Shown here: positions 44,958 through 54,302 of the stretch, one piece after another | Layout: every line of letters starts with the position of its first letter | Numbering within the stretch: position 1 is the stretch's first letter | Source of the DNA: Clostridia bacterium | GTDB lineage: Bacteria > Bacillota > Clostridia > Acetivibrionales > DSM-2933 | DNA length: 64,000 nt | Assembly: GCA_026416815.1 (NCBI GenBank) | Contig: JAOAEJ010000058.1 | Span: forward strand, 1 to 64,000 | Direction: 5' to 3' | Position numbers and translations under genes: made by a program | The notes under the pieces: generated by a model | What the model was told of the DNA's origin: nothing | Seen by the model: the letters and a program-made list of their open reading frames with translations, nothing else | Databases searched by the model: none

Positions 44958-46044
44958 TACGTATATCACAGCCAAGACACTTCTGGATGATCTTGATGTG
45001 GACTATATAATACCCCCTTTCAACAATAAAAAAGCACTGGAGATAGGGACGAAATATGCTCCGGAACTGGCGTGCCTGCCCTTGAAAATAAATATAGGCA
45101 ATTACATACAGGCCTATGAGAAGGGAGCAGATACAGTATTAATAACCGGTGGCTGTGGACCATGCAGATTTGGTTATTACTGTGAAATGCATAGGGCGAT
45201 TTTAAAGGATGCAGGCTATGAGATGGATATCCTGACCCTCGAAATGCCGAATCAAGGAGTAAAAGAGCTGTATAGGAGAGTTAAAAAGCTTGCTGGTGGA
45301 TTTAATGCGTATAAAATAATTAAAGCGTTAAAAAACACTGCCCAAATCTCAAAGAGTGTAGATGAACTTGAGCGTTTGACATTCCAAGTCAGGCCTAGAG
45401 AAATTAAAAAAGGAAGTACCGATAAAATATATAAGATATTCCTAAACAAAGCGCTTAAAACCAATGGCTCTGAGGCACTGAAAAAGCTTATTAAAGCAAC
45501 AGAAGATGAACTTAGGGAAGTGGAAGTAGATAGAAACTTTAAGCCTCTTAAAGTAGGAATTGTAGGAGAAATATATACTACCATAGATCCATTTTCAAAC
45601 TTCAATATCCAATCAAAACTCGGGAATATGGGAATAGAGGTAAACCGCCGTGTTACAATCAGTGAATGGGTAATAGACCATATAATAAAGAATGCTTTAC
45701 ATTTACCGAGAGACAGGAGTCATATAGAAGCAGCAAAACCCTATTTAGGTACCATGATAGGCGGACATGCTCAGGAGACTATCGGGAATACAATACTGCA
45801 TGCCAAAGAGGGCTACGATGGAATTGTACAGGTATATCCGCTTACATGTATGCCTGAGATTGTTGCTGAAAGCATACTTCCAACTATAGAAAAGGATTTT
45901 GATATACCCATCCTCACTCTTATCATTGACGAAATGACGGGTGAGGCAGGCTATGTAACAAGGATAGAAGCATTCGTAGATTTGCTGAGAAAAAGAAAGG
46001 AGAGGACAGAGCATGGGAGAGACTGGCTATTATCTGGGAATTGA
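44929..46044 (+). CDS. DUF2229 / 2-hydroxyacyl-CoA dehydratase-like protein, second subunit
   Basis: 371 residues, homologous in layout to the preceding protein: LTFPHMGNTYITAKTLLDDL at the start, Cys in PELACLPLKINIG, and GGCGPCRFGYYCEMH (about 75-89), a dense Cys cluster probably binding FeS. The C-terminal DEMTGEAGYVTRIEAFVDLL parallels DEHSGEAGMNTRLEAFIDMI in the first subunit, so the pair may be a heterodimer like HgdAB. GGAGG sits before ATG 44929. It overlaps the activator gene by 32 bases. Confidence 0.85.
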   Translation: MKLTFPHMGNTYITAKTLLDDLDVDYIIPPFNNKKALEIGTKYAPELACLPLKINIGNYIQAYEKGADTVLITGGCGPCRFGYYCEMHRAILKDAGYEMDILTLEMPNQGVKELYRRVKKLAGGFNAYKIIKALKNTAQISKSVDELERLTFQVRPREIKKGSTDKIYKIFLNKALKTNGSEALKKLIKATEDELREVEVDRNFKPLKVGIVGEIYTTIDPFSNFNIQSKLGNMGIEVNRRVTISEWVIDHIIKNALHLPRDRSHIEAAKPYLGTMIGGHAQETIGNTILHAKEGYDGIVQVYPLTCMPEIVAESILPTIEKDFDIPILTLIIDEMTGEAGYVTRIEAFVDLLRKRKERTEHGRDWLLSGN

Positions 46045-47005
46045 TGTGGGGTCGGTTAGTACAAACCTTGTTATCATTGATGAAGAAGATAAAGTATTGG
46101 AAAAGCTATATATAAGGACCAGCGGACAGCCTATTAACGCCTTAAGAAACGGAATGAAGACCCTGACGAACCGTTTGAATACAAATAATATACATATTAA
46201 GGGTGTTGGAACAACCGGAAGTGGTAGACAGCTTGCTAGTGTTATTCTTGGGGCTGACATAGTAAAAAATGAAATAACCACTCATGCTGTGGCTGCACAG
46301 AAGATGGTGCCCGGTGTAAAAACCATTCTGGAAATCGGGGGACAGGACTCTAAAATAATAGTATTACGAAATGGAGTTATATACGACTTTGCTATGAACA
46401 CAGTATGCGCTGCCGGTACAGGCTCCTTCCTTGACCGACAGGCCTCCAGACTTGAAATTCCTATAGAGGAGTTTGGTGGATATGCCCTGCGTTCTACCTC
46501 ACCGGTAAGAATAGCAGGACGATGCGCAGTATTTGCCGAGTCCGACATGATTCACAAGCAGCAGACAGGTCACAGCACCGAAGACATAATTAATGGACTA
46601 TGCGAAGCCCTTGTAAGGAACTATCTTAACAACCTGGCTAAAAGCAAAGAAATTCTAGAGCCAATAGTATTCCAAGGAGGGGTTGCAGCAAATGTAGGTA
46701 TAGTGGCAGCCTTTGAAAGAGCCTTGGGTAAAAAAATAGTAATCCCAAAATATCACGATGTAATGGGTGCCTTCGGTGCAGCGCTAATCGCAAAAGAAGA
46801 AATGACCCGCAAAAACACAAAATCCAACTTCTATGGCTTTGGTACAACAGAAAACGAATACAAAGCTAAAAGCGTCGAATGCCAAGACTGCTCAAATATG
46901 TGCGAAGTAATAGAAATAAGCGCCAACAGCGAAGTAATAGCCCGCTGGGGCGACCGCTGCGGCAAATGGTCGGAACTGGACGGAAGCAGTGAACAAGTGG
47001 GGTAG
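46013..47005 (+). CDS. BcrAD/BadFG-type ATPase, dehydratase activator (HgdC-like)
   Basis: An ASKHA-fold ATPase of 330 residues that fires single electrons into 2-hydroxyacyl-CoA dehydratases. Phosphate-1 loop GIDVGSVSTNLV (about 7-18), cluster Cys in NTVCAAGTGSF and in AGRCAVFAESD, one per site, which bridge a 4Fe-4S cluster between two subunits, and phosphate-2 GGVAANVG. A Cys-rich tail (VECQDCSNMCEV, GDRCG) adds ligands not present in short HgdC. The ribosome site is AAAGGAGAGG. Codon use shifts towards C-ending codons near the end. Confidence 0.9.
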   Translation: MGETGYYLGIDVGSVSTNLVIIDEEDKVLEKLYIRTSGQPINALRNGMKTLTNRLNTNNIHIKGVGTTGSGRQLASVILGADIVKNEITTHAVAAQKMVPGVKTILEIGGQDSKIIVLRNGVIYDFAMNTVCAAGTGSFLDRQASRLEIPIEEFGGYALRSTSPVRIAGRCAVFAESDMIHKQQTGHSTEDIINGLCEALVRNYLNNLAKSKEILEPIVFQGGVAANVGIVAAFERALGKKIVIPKYHDVMGAFGAALIAKEEMTRKNTKSNFYGFGTTENEYKAKSVECQDCSNMCEVIEISANSEVIARWGDRCGKWSELDGSSEQVG

Positions 47006-47009
47006 AGCT

Positions 47010-47088
47010 AATTGATAATGGAGAATTGATAATTAAAATTTTAGTATACACCAATCAAAAAGTGGCCTCCTAACCGAGGTCATTTGGC
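47010..47088 (+). repeat. Direct repeat AATTGATAAT and a weak hairpin
   Basis: AATTGATAAT occurs at 47010-47019 and 47024-47033. A GTGGCCTC/GAGGTCAT hairpin near 47060-47085 with flanking AAAA and TTTT may be the operon terminator. The repeat resembles short intergenic repeats that I have seen scattered in other genomes; that link is from memory only. Confidence 0.45.
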
Positions 47089-47194
47089 TTTTAATAAATT
47101 AAAAGATAAAAACTATAAAGTACGAAATCAGCAGAAGAGAACGTGGAAGTAATACAATACAACCAAGACCCCAAAGACTCTTATAATTCAAGGG

Positions 47195-47325
47195 AAAAAC
47201 GCATAGGACGTGCGTTTTAGGCCTCATAGGGCAGGATGCCCTTTGAAGCTGGTCCTCCTAGTACAAGCGCAAGGAAGGCTGCTTTAGACGACTTCAGAGC
47301 CACTAAAAACTCTCTACATTCACAC
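47195..47325 (+). ncRNA. Candidate structured RNA or interspersed repeat with GGA-loop hairpins
   Basis: AAAACGCA-TAGGACG-TGCGTTTT (47197-47219) and AGGGCA-GGA-TGCCCT (about 47228-47242) are two adjacent stable hairpins whose loops expose AGGA or GGA. A third GC-rich paired area (GCGCAAGGAAGGCTGC) follows. The block is much more GC-rich than the flanking intergenic DNA and has no good open frame. It could be an sRNA, a CsrA-binding RNA, or a copy of a repeat family. Confidence 0.45.
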
Positions 47326-47403
47326 GCTTTGTTACAAACCAACTATCACAGTATAATATTACTAAAATCTACAAAAACTCAACAGAAACCAAGGTGATAA
47401 AAT

Positions 47404-48582
47404 ATGAACAACTACTATGTAGACCTCCACGTCCACATAGGACGCTCATCAGGCGGAAAAGAAATAAAAAAAGCAACCGCAAACAACCTGACATTTGAAA
47501 ATATAGCCCACGAATCCTATTACCGAAAAGGAATAGAAGTAATAGGCGTCGTAGACAGCATCTCACCCTACGTCCTAGAAGACATAGACAACCTCATAAA
47601 TAAAGGAGAACTAATAGAAAAAAGAGACGGAGGCATGGAATATAGGGGAGGCCAAACCCTAATTCTCGGCGCAGAAATAGAAACCCATGAACTAACCGGC
47701 TGCAGCTCCCACTCTCTGTGCTTTTTCCCAACCTTAAAGCAGGTAAAAGAATTCTCACAGGAAATGAGCAAGCATGTAAAAAATATAAAGCTTTGCTGCT
47801 CTATGAGCCGACTGACAGGGCAGGAGCTTTTCAATATAGTAGACCACCATGGAGGAATACTTATACCCGCCCATGCCTTTACACCCCATAAAAGCTTCTA
47901 CGGCAACTGCTGTGATTCGCTGTATGATATATTCAATGATAAATCCTTTGATAAAATCCCTTCAGTAGAGTTGGGACTAAGTGCTGATTCAATGATGGCA
48001 AGCCAATTAAGTGAACTGGATGGCAAATCGTTCATCAGTAACTCCGACGCCCATTCGCTCATAAAGATGGGGAGGGAATACAATATATTCGAAATGGAAT
48101 CCCCAAGCTTTGCTGAGGTTTATAAGGCTTTAAAAAATGAGGACGACAGAAGGGTAAAAGCCAATTATGGTTTGAATCCAATGCTGGGCAAATACCACAG
48201 AACGTACTGCTTGATTTGCGATAGAGTCATTGACGGAGAGCCGCCTGTTCTAAAATGCCCCAACTCAGAGAAGCACGATGTAGTTGTAGGTGTTAAGGAT
48301 AGACTGGAGATAATAAAAGACAGGGAAGAACCTCAAATGGGTGATAGGGCTCCGTACAATTACCAAATACCCCTTGAATTCCTTCCAAAGGTAGGACCCA
48401 AGACTATAGAGAAGCTTATAAATGCCTTTGGAAATGAAATGAAGGTTCTGCATGACGTAAGCTTGGAAGAACTATCGAAAGTGGTAAAAGAGGATATAGC
48501 TAAAAATATAATACTTGGCAGAGAAGGGAAGCTTGGGATAGAGGTAGGCGGCGGAGGTGTATATGGCAAGATAGAAAGCTGA
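47404..48582 (+). CDS. EndoQ-family PHP-domain protein (TIGR00375-like)
   Basis: 392 residues. The N-terminal PHP metal site starts DLHVHIGRSSGG, continues with HELTGCSSHSL, IPAHAFTPHKS and SNSDAHS. A zinc-finger region follows (KYHRTYCLIC, then KCPNSEKHDVVVGVKDR, about residues 260-305), then a helix-hairpin-helix tail (FLPKVGPKTIEKLINAFG). This order is that of endonuclease Q, which nicks DNA 5' to deaminated bases in archaea and some bacteria. The second half of the usual zinc site is altered (one Cys plus His instead of CxxC). The ribosome site is AAGGTGA. Confidence 0.85.
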   Translation: MNNYYVDLHVHIGRSSGGKEIKKATANNLTFENIAHESYYRKGIEVIGVVDSISPYVLEDIDNLINKGELIEKRDGGMEYRGGQTLILGAEIETHELTGCSSHSLCFFPTLKQVKEFSQEMSKHVKNIKLCCSMSRLTGQELFNIVDHHGGILIPAHAFTPHKSFYGNCCDSLYDIFNDKSFDKIPSVELGLSADSMMASQLSELDGKSFISNSDAHSLIKMGREYNIFEMESPSFAEVYKALKNEDDRRVKANYGLNPMLGKYHRTYCLICDRVIDGEPPVLKCPNSEKHDVVVGVKDRLEIIKDREEPQMGDRAPYNYQIPLEFLPKVGPKTIEKLINAFGNEMKVLHDVSLEELSKVVKEDIAKNIILGREGKLGIEVGGGGVYGKIES

Positions 48583-48690
48583 AATTAGAATAAATAAACA
48601 AGATTTTTGCTAACAAAGCTTTAATAAGTTGTGGATAAATAAATTGAATAAGCATAAAGATGTGGACAGAAATAATGCTAAGATACTAAA

Positions 48691-48731
48691 AAGACTGATA
48701 TCGAGCGCTAACTCGATATCAGTCTTTCAAT
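48691..48731. terminator. Bidirectional terminator between convergent genes
   Basis: AAGACTGATATCGAG and CTCGATATCAGTCTT are perfectly complementary around a 5-base loop. Confidence 0.92.
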
Positions 48732-48744
48732 TTTTATGACTATT

Positions 48745-51312
48745 TTACTGTAACACCCATCTGATTAATCCAAGGTCAAACTTGTTTATCATATCCGGAT
48801 GGTAAGGTGATACCCTGAAGGTGTAACCGTATTCTCCGCCTTCAACCATTTTAACATCAGCAGCGTAGCGGTACATTCCGTCTCCAGTCTTTTGAAGGAG
48901 CTTCATTTCTGCGAATTCAGCATTATCAATAGCATTGTTTTTACCTACAATACCGTAGTATACCTCTACCTTAACACTAGATGGATCAATATTGCCAAGA
49001 TAAACTGAAGTAGTGATATTTACCGATTCACCTGAATTCAATCTATATTCTTTTAAGTCATTCATTGACTTGTCAGCAAATACCTGAACCTGTGGCCAGT
49101 TCTTTTCAATAGAGATCATCCAATTTGCCAAATCTCTTGTGAAGCCATAGTTGGTTGCAGCTATCTTAACTGCGCGGTCCATAGCAGGAACATACATCAT
49201 ATTTGTATAATCCTGAACCATTCTGTGTGTACTATATTCGTATGAAAGGGTCTTGATGGACTCTTTCATAGTGCGTACCCAATTTTTTGGAACTCCTTTT
49301 TCATCTCTGTCATAGTATAATGGCAGAATCTGCTTTTCAAGTATTTCATAAATAGATTCGCTATCAGCGTTATCCTGGAAAGTTTCGTTTTCATAGAAGG
49401 TGTCATCACCTATAGCCCAACCGTTTTTACCGTTGTAGCCTTCACACCACCATCCGTCAAGGACGCTGAAGTTTATAATACCGTTTATGCAAACCTTCTG
49501 TCCACTTGTTCCACTGGCTTCTAACGGTCTTCTTGGGTTATTAAGCCATATATCAACACCCTGAACGAGATTACGAGCAAGGGTCATGTTATAGTTTTCA
49601 ACAAGAATAACCTTACCTCTGAAGCCTTCCTGTCTTGCGATATCATTTATATGTTTAATTACTTCATGTGCTGGCGCGTCTGCAGGATGAGCCTTTCCAG
49701 CAAATATAATCTGCATAGGCATTTCCGGGTTATTAAGGATTTGCTGGATACGTGCTACATTCCTAAATATTAAATTTGCCCTCTTATATGTAGCAAACCT
49801 ACGTGCAAAACCTATAGTGAGTGCATTTGGATCAAGTATTGAATCGCACTCTCTTACAGCCTCAATTGATTCTCCATTCGCCAATCTCTGTGCTTTAAGT
49901 TTTTCGCGAACAAAACCAATCATTTTATTTTTCAAAGCGCAGTGTACATCCCACAGCTCTTCATCAGGTATACTATCGATTTTGTCCCATACACCTTTTT
50001 CAGCAAGATTTTCCTGCCAATCTCCGCCAAGATGCTTATCATACATATTCTTGAAGTTAGGTGAAAGCCATGTGAGAGTGTGTATACCATTTGTAATATG
50101 AGTGATAGGCACTTCCTCCTCGGGAACGCCAGGCCACACATTGTTGAAGATATTACGGGATACCGCTCCATGAAGCTCACTAACACCATTTTTTCTACCT
50201 GCAATTGTTAAAGCCAATACAGTCATGTTGAAATTCTGATGATCTCCTATCTTAAGACCGAGATCCAAGAATTCATGTCTGCTGATTCCAAGAGAACCCC
50301 AGTAGTTACTGAAGTACTTATCTATCATTTGTAGTGGGAATACGTCATTACCAGCAGGTACAGGCGTATGTGTTGTAAATATGGCTGAAGAAGATACAAC
50401 TTCTTTTGCTTCCCTAAAAGGTAAATGTTTTTCCTGGATAAGCTTACGGATAAGCTCAAGACCCATGAATGATGAGTGACCTTCATTCATATGGTATACA
50501 GTTCCTTTGATTTCAAGAGCATCAAGCACCCTTATACCACCAATACCCAGGAAAATTTCCTGTTGTATTCTGGTTTCCTGATCCCCACCGTATAACCTTG
50601 CAGTAAGCATTCTGTCCGACGGGCTGTTTTGCTCCACATCAGTATCCATCAAATAAATAGATACGCGTCCGACTGCGACCTTCCATACCTTAGCGTATAC
50701 AACCCTACCGGCAAATTCTATACTGATCAGAGCCTGTTCACCTTTTGTATTTAAGGCCGGGCTTACGGGAAGCTGTGAAATATTAAGTGTAGTAAAGTTG
50801 GTTTCCTGCCATCCTTCACGGTTAATATGCTGACTGAAATATCCCTGCTTATAGAATAAGCCTATAGCAGTAAATGGTATACCCAAGTCACTTGCGGATT
50901 TACAGTGATCACCGGATAAGACACCCAAACCTCCTGAATATATCGGAAGAACTTCATTCAAACCATATTCAGCGGAGAAATAAATTACCCTGTGGTCTTT
51001 TTTGTCAGGGTGGTTCCTTGTGAACCAAGTGTCGGTTGATGTCATGTATGAATCGAATTTTCTAACAATTTCATCATACCTGCGCATGTAATCGGGATCA
51101 TTAATTTTTTGCTCCAGCTTTCTTTGACTTACTTCCTGGAGAAATCTAACCGGGTTTTTCCCAAGTTTTTCCCAGAGTGTAAGGTCGATTTCCCTGTATA
51201 AGTCAATAGCTTCGGAATTCCATGACCACCACAAGTTGTAGGCAATATCCTTTAGTCTTGCCAATTCTTTAGGTAGTACGGCTGTTACTGTTAGTTTTCC
51301 TAAAAGATACAT
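48745..51312 (-). CDS. glgP: Alpha-glucan (glycogen/maltodextrin) phosphorylase
   Basis: Phosphorolysis of alpha-1,4-glucans to glucose 1-phosphate. 855 residues. It has an N-terminal DUF3417 domain (LPKELARLKDIAYNLWWSWN) and then a catalytic core of the archaeal/thermophile-like GlgP type. PYSGGLGVLSGDH and HMNEGHSSF are glucan-site motifs; the PLP Lys is in EASGTSGQKVCING (about residue 600). ATG 51312 follows GGAGG by 6 bases; GTG 51318 touches the site and is rejected. It is monocistronic. Confidence 0.93.
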   Translation of the reverse strand: MYLLGKLTVTAVLPKELARLKDIAYNLWWSWNSEAIDLYREIDLTLWEKLGKNPVRFLQEVSQRKLEQKINDPDYMRRYDEIVRKFDSYMTSTDTWFTRNHPDKKDHRVIYFSAEYGLNEVLPIYSGGLGVLSGDHCKSASDLGIPFTAIGLFYKQGYFSQHINREGWQETNFTTLNISQLPVSPALNTKGEQALISIEFAGRVVYAKVWKVAVGRVSIYLMDTDVEQNSPSDRMLTARLYGGDQETRIQQEIFLGIGGIRVLDALEIKGTVYHMNEGHSSFMGLELIRKLIQEKHLPFREAKEVVSSSAIFTTHTPVPAGNDVFPLQMIDKYFSNYWGSLGISRHEFLDLGLKIGDHQNFNMTVLALTIAGRKNGVSELHGAVSRNIFNNVWPGVPEEEVPITHITNGIHTLTWLSPNFKNMYDKHLGGDWQENLAEKGVWDKIDSIPDEELWDVHCALKNKMIGFVREKLKAQRLANGESIEAVRECDSILDPNALTIGFARRFATYKRANLIFRNVARIQQILNNPEMPMQIIFAGKAHPADAPAHEVIKHINDIARQEGFRGKVILVENYNMTLARNLVQGVDIWLNNPRRPLEASGTSGQKVCINGIINFSVLDGWWCEGYNGKNGWAIGDDTFYENETFQDNADSESIYEILEKQILPLYYDRDEKGVPKNWVRTMKESIKTLSYEYSTHRMVQDYTNMMYVPAMDRAVKIAATNYGFTRDLANWMISIEKNWPQVQVFADKSMNDLKEYRLNSGESVNITTSVYLGNIDPSSVKVEVYYGIVGKNNAIDNAEFAEMKLLQKTGDGMYRYAADVKMVEGGEYGYTFRVSPYHPDMINKFDLGLIRWVLQ

Positions 51313-51930
51313 AAGCACCCTCCATTTAGATATTTATTAGAATTTATAAGTATTATATATTATTATCCTTGACTAAATAATAATATCAATAAAATACGCT
51401 ATCATATATTATTTAAAAATAACTATATAATATACTAGATAACTAACTGCGTGTAATTAAACTTCACACATTAGGCATTAAGCTATAAATTCCCCAAAAA
51501 ATATACCTTTAAGTACTATTAATTTTCTGATGAAATCATGCTATTATAATGAGATATTTTTTGAAGGCTGACAATACCTGGCATGTAAGTATATGGTATT
51601 TGTTAAGCAACTATGTTTAAATATTTTCATGTTATGGTTAACATAGCCAGATAGGTTTTTCTAAAGGTATATATTAGCATATAAATTTACTTTAGGGTAG
51701 ACTTTTTGAAGAAATTTACGTTAAAAAAGTGTTAATTAGCGTTTTTTACACAAAAAAATGTAAAATTGTGTAACTAAGTCTTATAAAAGTAAGTACTACT
51801 TATATGTAGCTAATATTTGATGAAAAGGATTTAATACTTGCTTAACTACAAATAAAACACCTTTAAACTAATACAGCAAAAAACCGGGGCTAACCGATTT
51901 TTGCTGTATTAAAGAAATTTACATGTACCA
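51313..51930. other. Gene-free AT-rich region with a terminator hairpin
   Basis: About 620 bases upstream of glgP and downstream of a small minus-strand gene. Apart from the hairpin at 51869-51911 I see no gene or known RNA. CTATGTT/AACATAG segments near 51610-51645 can pair weakly. Confidence 0.4.
51869..51911. terminator. Terminator hairpin after the small minus-strand gene
   Basis: TAATACAGCAAAAA (from 51869) pairs with TTTTTGCTGTATTA (to 51911) with a CCGG/CCG core. T-runs occur on both strands. Confidence 0.8.
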
Positions 51931-52089
51931 CTAGTCTTTCTTTGTAGTCAAATTATTCGGAGGGGTTTTATATGGATTTTTTCTCATGTACCTTCCTGTA
52001 GGGTCATGGTCTAGAGGATCCTTATCAGGAACCAGCTCGCCCTTAAACCCAGCATCCCGCGTGATAGCTTTTGTATTACGAGTTTTCAT
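51931..52089 (-). CDS. Small hypothetical protein, 52 residues
   Basis: Starts MKTRNTKAITRDAGFKGELV with a GGAGG site about 8 bases upstream (minus strand). The frame extends further to 52143, but that start lies before the ribosome site. It is rich in Lys, Asp and Pro, with no Cys, no signal and no membrane segment. It ends just before a terminator. I do not recognise the family. A small spore or stress protein is conceivable but unproven. Confidence 0.65.
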   Translation of the reverse strand: MKTRNTKAITRDAGFKGELVPDKDPLDHDPTGRYMRKNPYKTPPNNLTTKKD

Positions 52090-52330
52090 AGTACATACCT
52101 CCACTTCTAATAATTTGTGAGTCCAACTATACGAAAAATGCATATATTTCGAAGTTGCACTTATTCTTAAAAAAATGGCTGCTTGCTCAATTTACCTAAC
52201 ATTTTTCGTATTATGGTACCTATTTATCTTTTTCAATATTAAAAGTGGTTATACTATGTATGAGTCTGTAAATTAAAGTGTAACACTAGAATGAATTAAA
52301 AATCATAAAAATGAAAAGGACGTGAAATAA

Positions 52331-52465
52331 TTGACTGAGAACTTGAAGTATAAAGGGCATCCCTGGGATGATAACTTATCAAAAAATAAGCAATATATAA
52401 AGAAGTTCTATAAAAAATCAGAGAAAGAAATAAAAGAGCAAGAAGGCGAAGGGAAAATTAAATAA
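52331..52465 (+). CDS. Small hypothetical protein, 44 residues, TTG start
   Basis: TTG start with AAAAGGA 10 bases upstream, then an uninterrupted frame MTENLKYKGHPWDDN... ending in a strongly basic and acidic coiled segment (KKFYKKSEKEIKEQEGEGK). A hairpin follows directly. The length is below usual annotation thresholds. The ribosome site and codon pattern favour a real gene, but I know no homologue. Confidence 0.5.
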   Translation: MTENLKYKGHPWDDNLSKNKQYIKKFYKKSEKEIKEQEGEGKIK

Positions 52466-52479
52466 GTAAGGCAAGATAT

Positions 52480-52524
52480 AAATATAGATAGGAAGTAAAA
52501 ACATCTTTTCCTATCTATATTTAC
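52480..52524 (+). terminator. Long hairpin after the small gene, probable terminator
   Basis: AAATATAGATAGGAA (52480-52494) is complementary to TTCCTATCTATATTT (52508-52522). The following T-run is short. Confidence 0.65.
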
Positions 52525-52579
52525 ATAAAAAGCATATATTTCTATATTAAATCTTTACATTCCCGTAAAAAATAAATAT

Positions 52580-52981
52580 ATGATAAAACGATTTATAATA
52601 TATGGTTTAGTCGGTTGGAGCATGGAAGTTATATGGACAGGCCTTTATTCTCTGATAAATGGTGACTTAAGGCTTGGAGCATTTACCAACCTATGGATGT
52701 TTTTTATATACGGTTCCGCTATATTTCTAGAACCCATACATGATATAATCTATGAATGGAGGTGGCCAGTAAGAGGATTAATCTGGGTAGTTATTATTTG
52801 GGGAATAGAATTCACAAGTGGACTGGTACTTAAAAGTGTTTTAGGGCTATCACCTTGGATTTACACCGGACCATTCGCTATTGACGGACTTATAAGACTT
52901 GACTTCGGACCAGCATGGTTTGTCGCAGGTATGGTATTTGAACGTATTCACCGTACGCTGGATGCTTATAGGGTTGCATGA
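52580..52981 (+). CDS. Small membrane protein of the ABC_trans_CmpB family
   Basis: 133 residues with about four hydrophobic segments. The opening FIIYGLVGWSMEVIWTG and the later FIYGSAIFLEPIHD fit the putative ABC-transporter type IV (CmpB-like, PF06541) family, whose real function is unknown. No clear ribosome site precedes ATG 52580, so the start is uncertain or translation weak. Confidence 0.75.
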   Translation: MIKRFIIYGLVGWSMEVIWTGLYSLINGDLRLGAFTNLWMFFIYGSAIFLEPIHDIIYEWRWPVRGLIWVVIIWGIEFTSGLVLKSVLGLSPWIYTGPFAIDGLIRLDFGPAWFVAGMVFERIHRTLDAYRVA

Positions 52982-53279
52982 AGTTGCAAGGCAGTATCTA
53001 CCTTTAAAATCAAAATAATTTGTTATATATTGTTATATATAATTTTTAAAAGCTTAAAGGGTATATTGCCTTGCAATGGTATGAAAATCATTTACAAGAC
53101 ATTTGAAATATTATTATTAATTATGAGCAAAGTATACAGCAATATATATAAACTTATATCTTTATATTTCAAATGTTTATAATGTTCTATTATTAAGGGT
53201 TTATTTGAATGCAAAAATATTTATTATAGATAAGTTTAAGCCCTTAAATAATTTTTATTACACGGGGGAAGTGTTTAAT

Positions 53280-54302
53280 TTGTCGAGGATCAAAAGAAGT
53301 AAAGGTAAAACAAAAGGTACCGGCATACCGGTATGGAAAAAGATTGCAGTATTTCTAGCCTTTGAATTTATTTTCTCTGCCATAACTATGCCTCTATTAG
53401 TTTTTTACGGGCCATTCGATAATGTCAAGAGGACAGTTGTAGGTTCATTCTGGAGTACTCTCAGCCACCAATATATTGCTAGATTTTTTCTTACTGATCA
53501 AGCTATATCCAGGATTTTGGGAAACAGCTATGCAGTTGACCCTAATGCACAGGGAGAGGAAGTGCAGGTACTGAACTTTGGTATTAACCATAATGACAAG
53601 ATAGAAGTATATAAAATTGAAGGCGGAAACTTTAACGGAAAGATGATGATAATATATGATCCTACAAGGATTGCTGTAGGATATTCCAGTCAAATGCCCA
53701 GATCTGGGGAACCAACCAGTGTAATAGCGAAAAAAAATGGGGCTATTGCTGCTATAAATGCTGGGGGATTTATGGATAGGAAGTGGGCGGGTACAGGTGG
53801 TGCACCTCTAGGATATCTAATCCACGATGGCAAGAGTGTATATGGTCAACAAATGAATGAAAATATCAAGCAAGAAACAGCTGCTTTTACCGACAAAGGT
53901 ATGCTTATTGTAGGCAGACATTCACTTAAACAGCTTAAGAAATATGGAGTTAAAGAGGCTGTAAGCTTTGGACCACCCCTGATTGTAAACGGCAAACCAA
54001 CTATAAGCAACGGTGACGGTGGGTGGGGAATAGCTCCAAGAACAGCACTAGGGCAGAGAGCAGATGGTGCGGTACTCTTCCTTGTAGTTGACGGCAGAAG
54101 TCTGGATTCTCTAGGTGCTACTCTAAGGGAGGTTCAGGACACTATGCTCAAATTCAAGGCAGTAAATGCAGTTAATCTTGATGGAGGATCGTCTACTACC
54201 ATGTACTTTAACGGCAAAGTAATAAACACACCTTCGGATGCTCTTGGGGAAAGAGCAGTACCTTCGGTATTTATGGTACTGCCGGAGAAGGAGGTTAACT
54301 AA
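53280..54302 (+). CDS. Membrane-anchored phosphodiester glycosidase-family protein (NAGPA domain)
   Basis: One N-terminal transmembrane segment (IAVFLAFEFIFSAITMPLLVF, preceded by a basic stretch) and an extracellular NAGPA domain with AINAGGFMDRKWAGTGGAPLG, APRTALGQ and AVNLDGGSSTTMYF, the family core. Homologues are linked to exopolysaccharide or wall modification. TTG 53280 has a GGGGGAAG site; an earlier TTG at 53205 would add 25 residues and has a weaker AAGGG site. It overlaps the next gene by one base (TAATG). Confidence 0.85.
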   Translation: MSRIKRSKGKTKGTGIPVWKKIAVFLAFEFIFSAITMPLLVFYGPFDNVKRTVVGSFWSTLSHQYIARFFLTDQAISRILGNSYAVDPNAQGEEVQVLNFGINHNDKIEVYKIEGGNFNGKMMIIYDPTRIAVGYSSQMPRSGEPTSVIAKKNGAIAAINAGGFMDRKWAGTGGAPLGYLIHDGKSVYGQQMNENIKQETAAFTDKGMLIVGRHSLKQLKKYGVKEAVSFGPPLIVNGKPTISNGDGGWGIAPRTALGQRADGAVLFLVVDGRSLDSLGATLREVQDTMLKFKAVNAVNLDGGSSTTMYFNGKVINTPSDALGERAVPSVFMVLPEKEVN

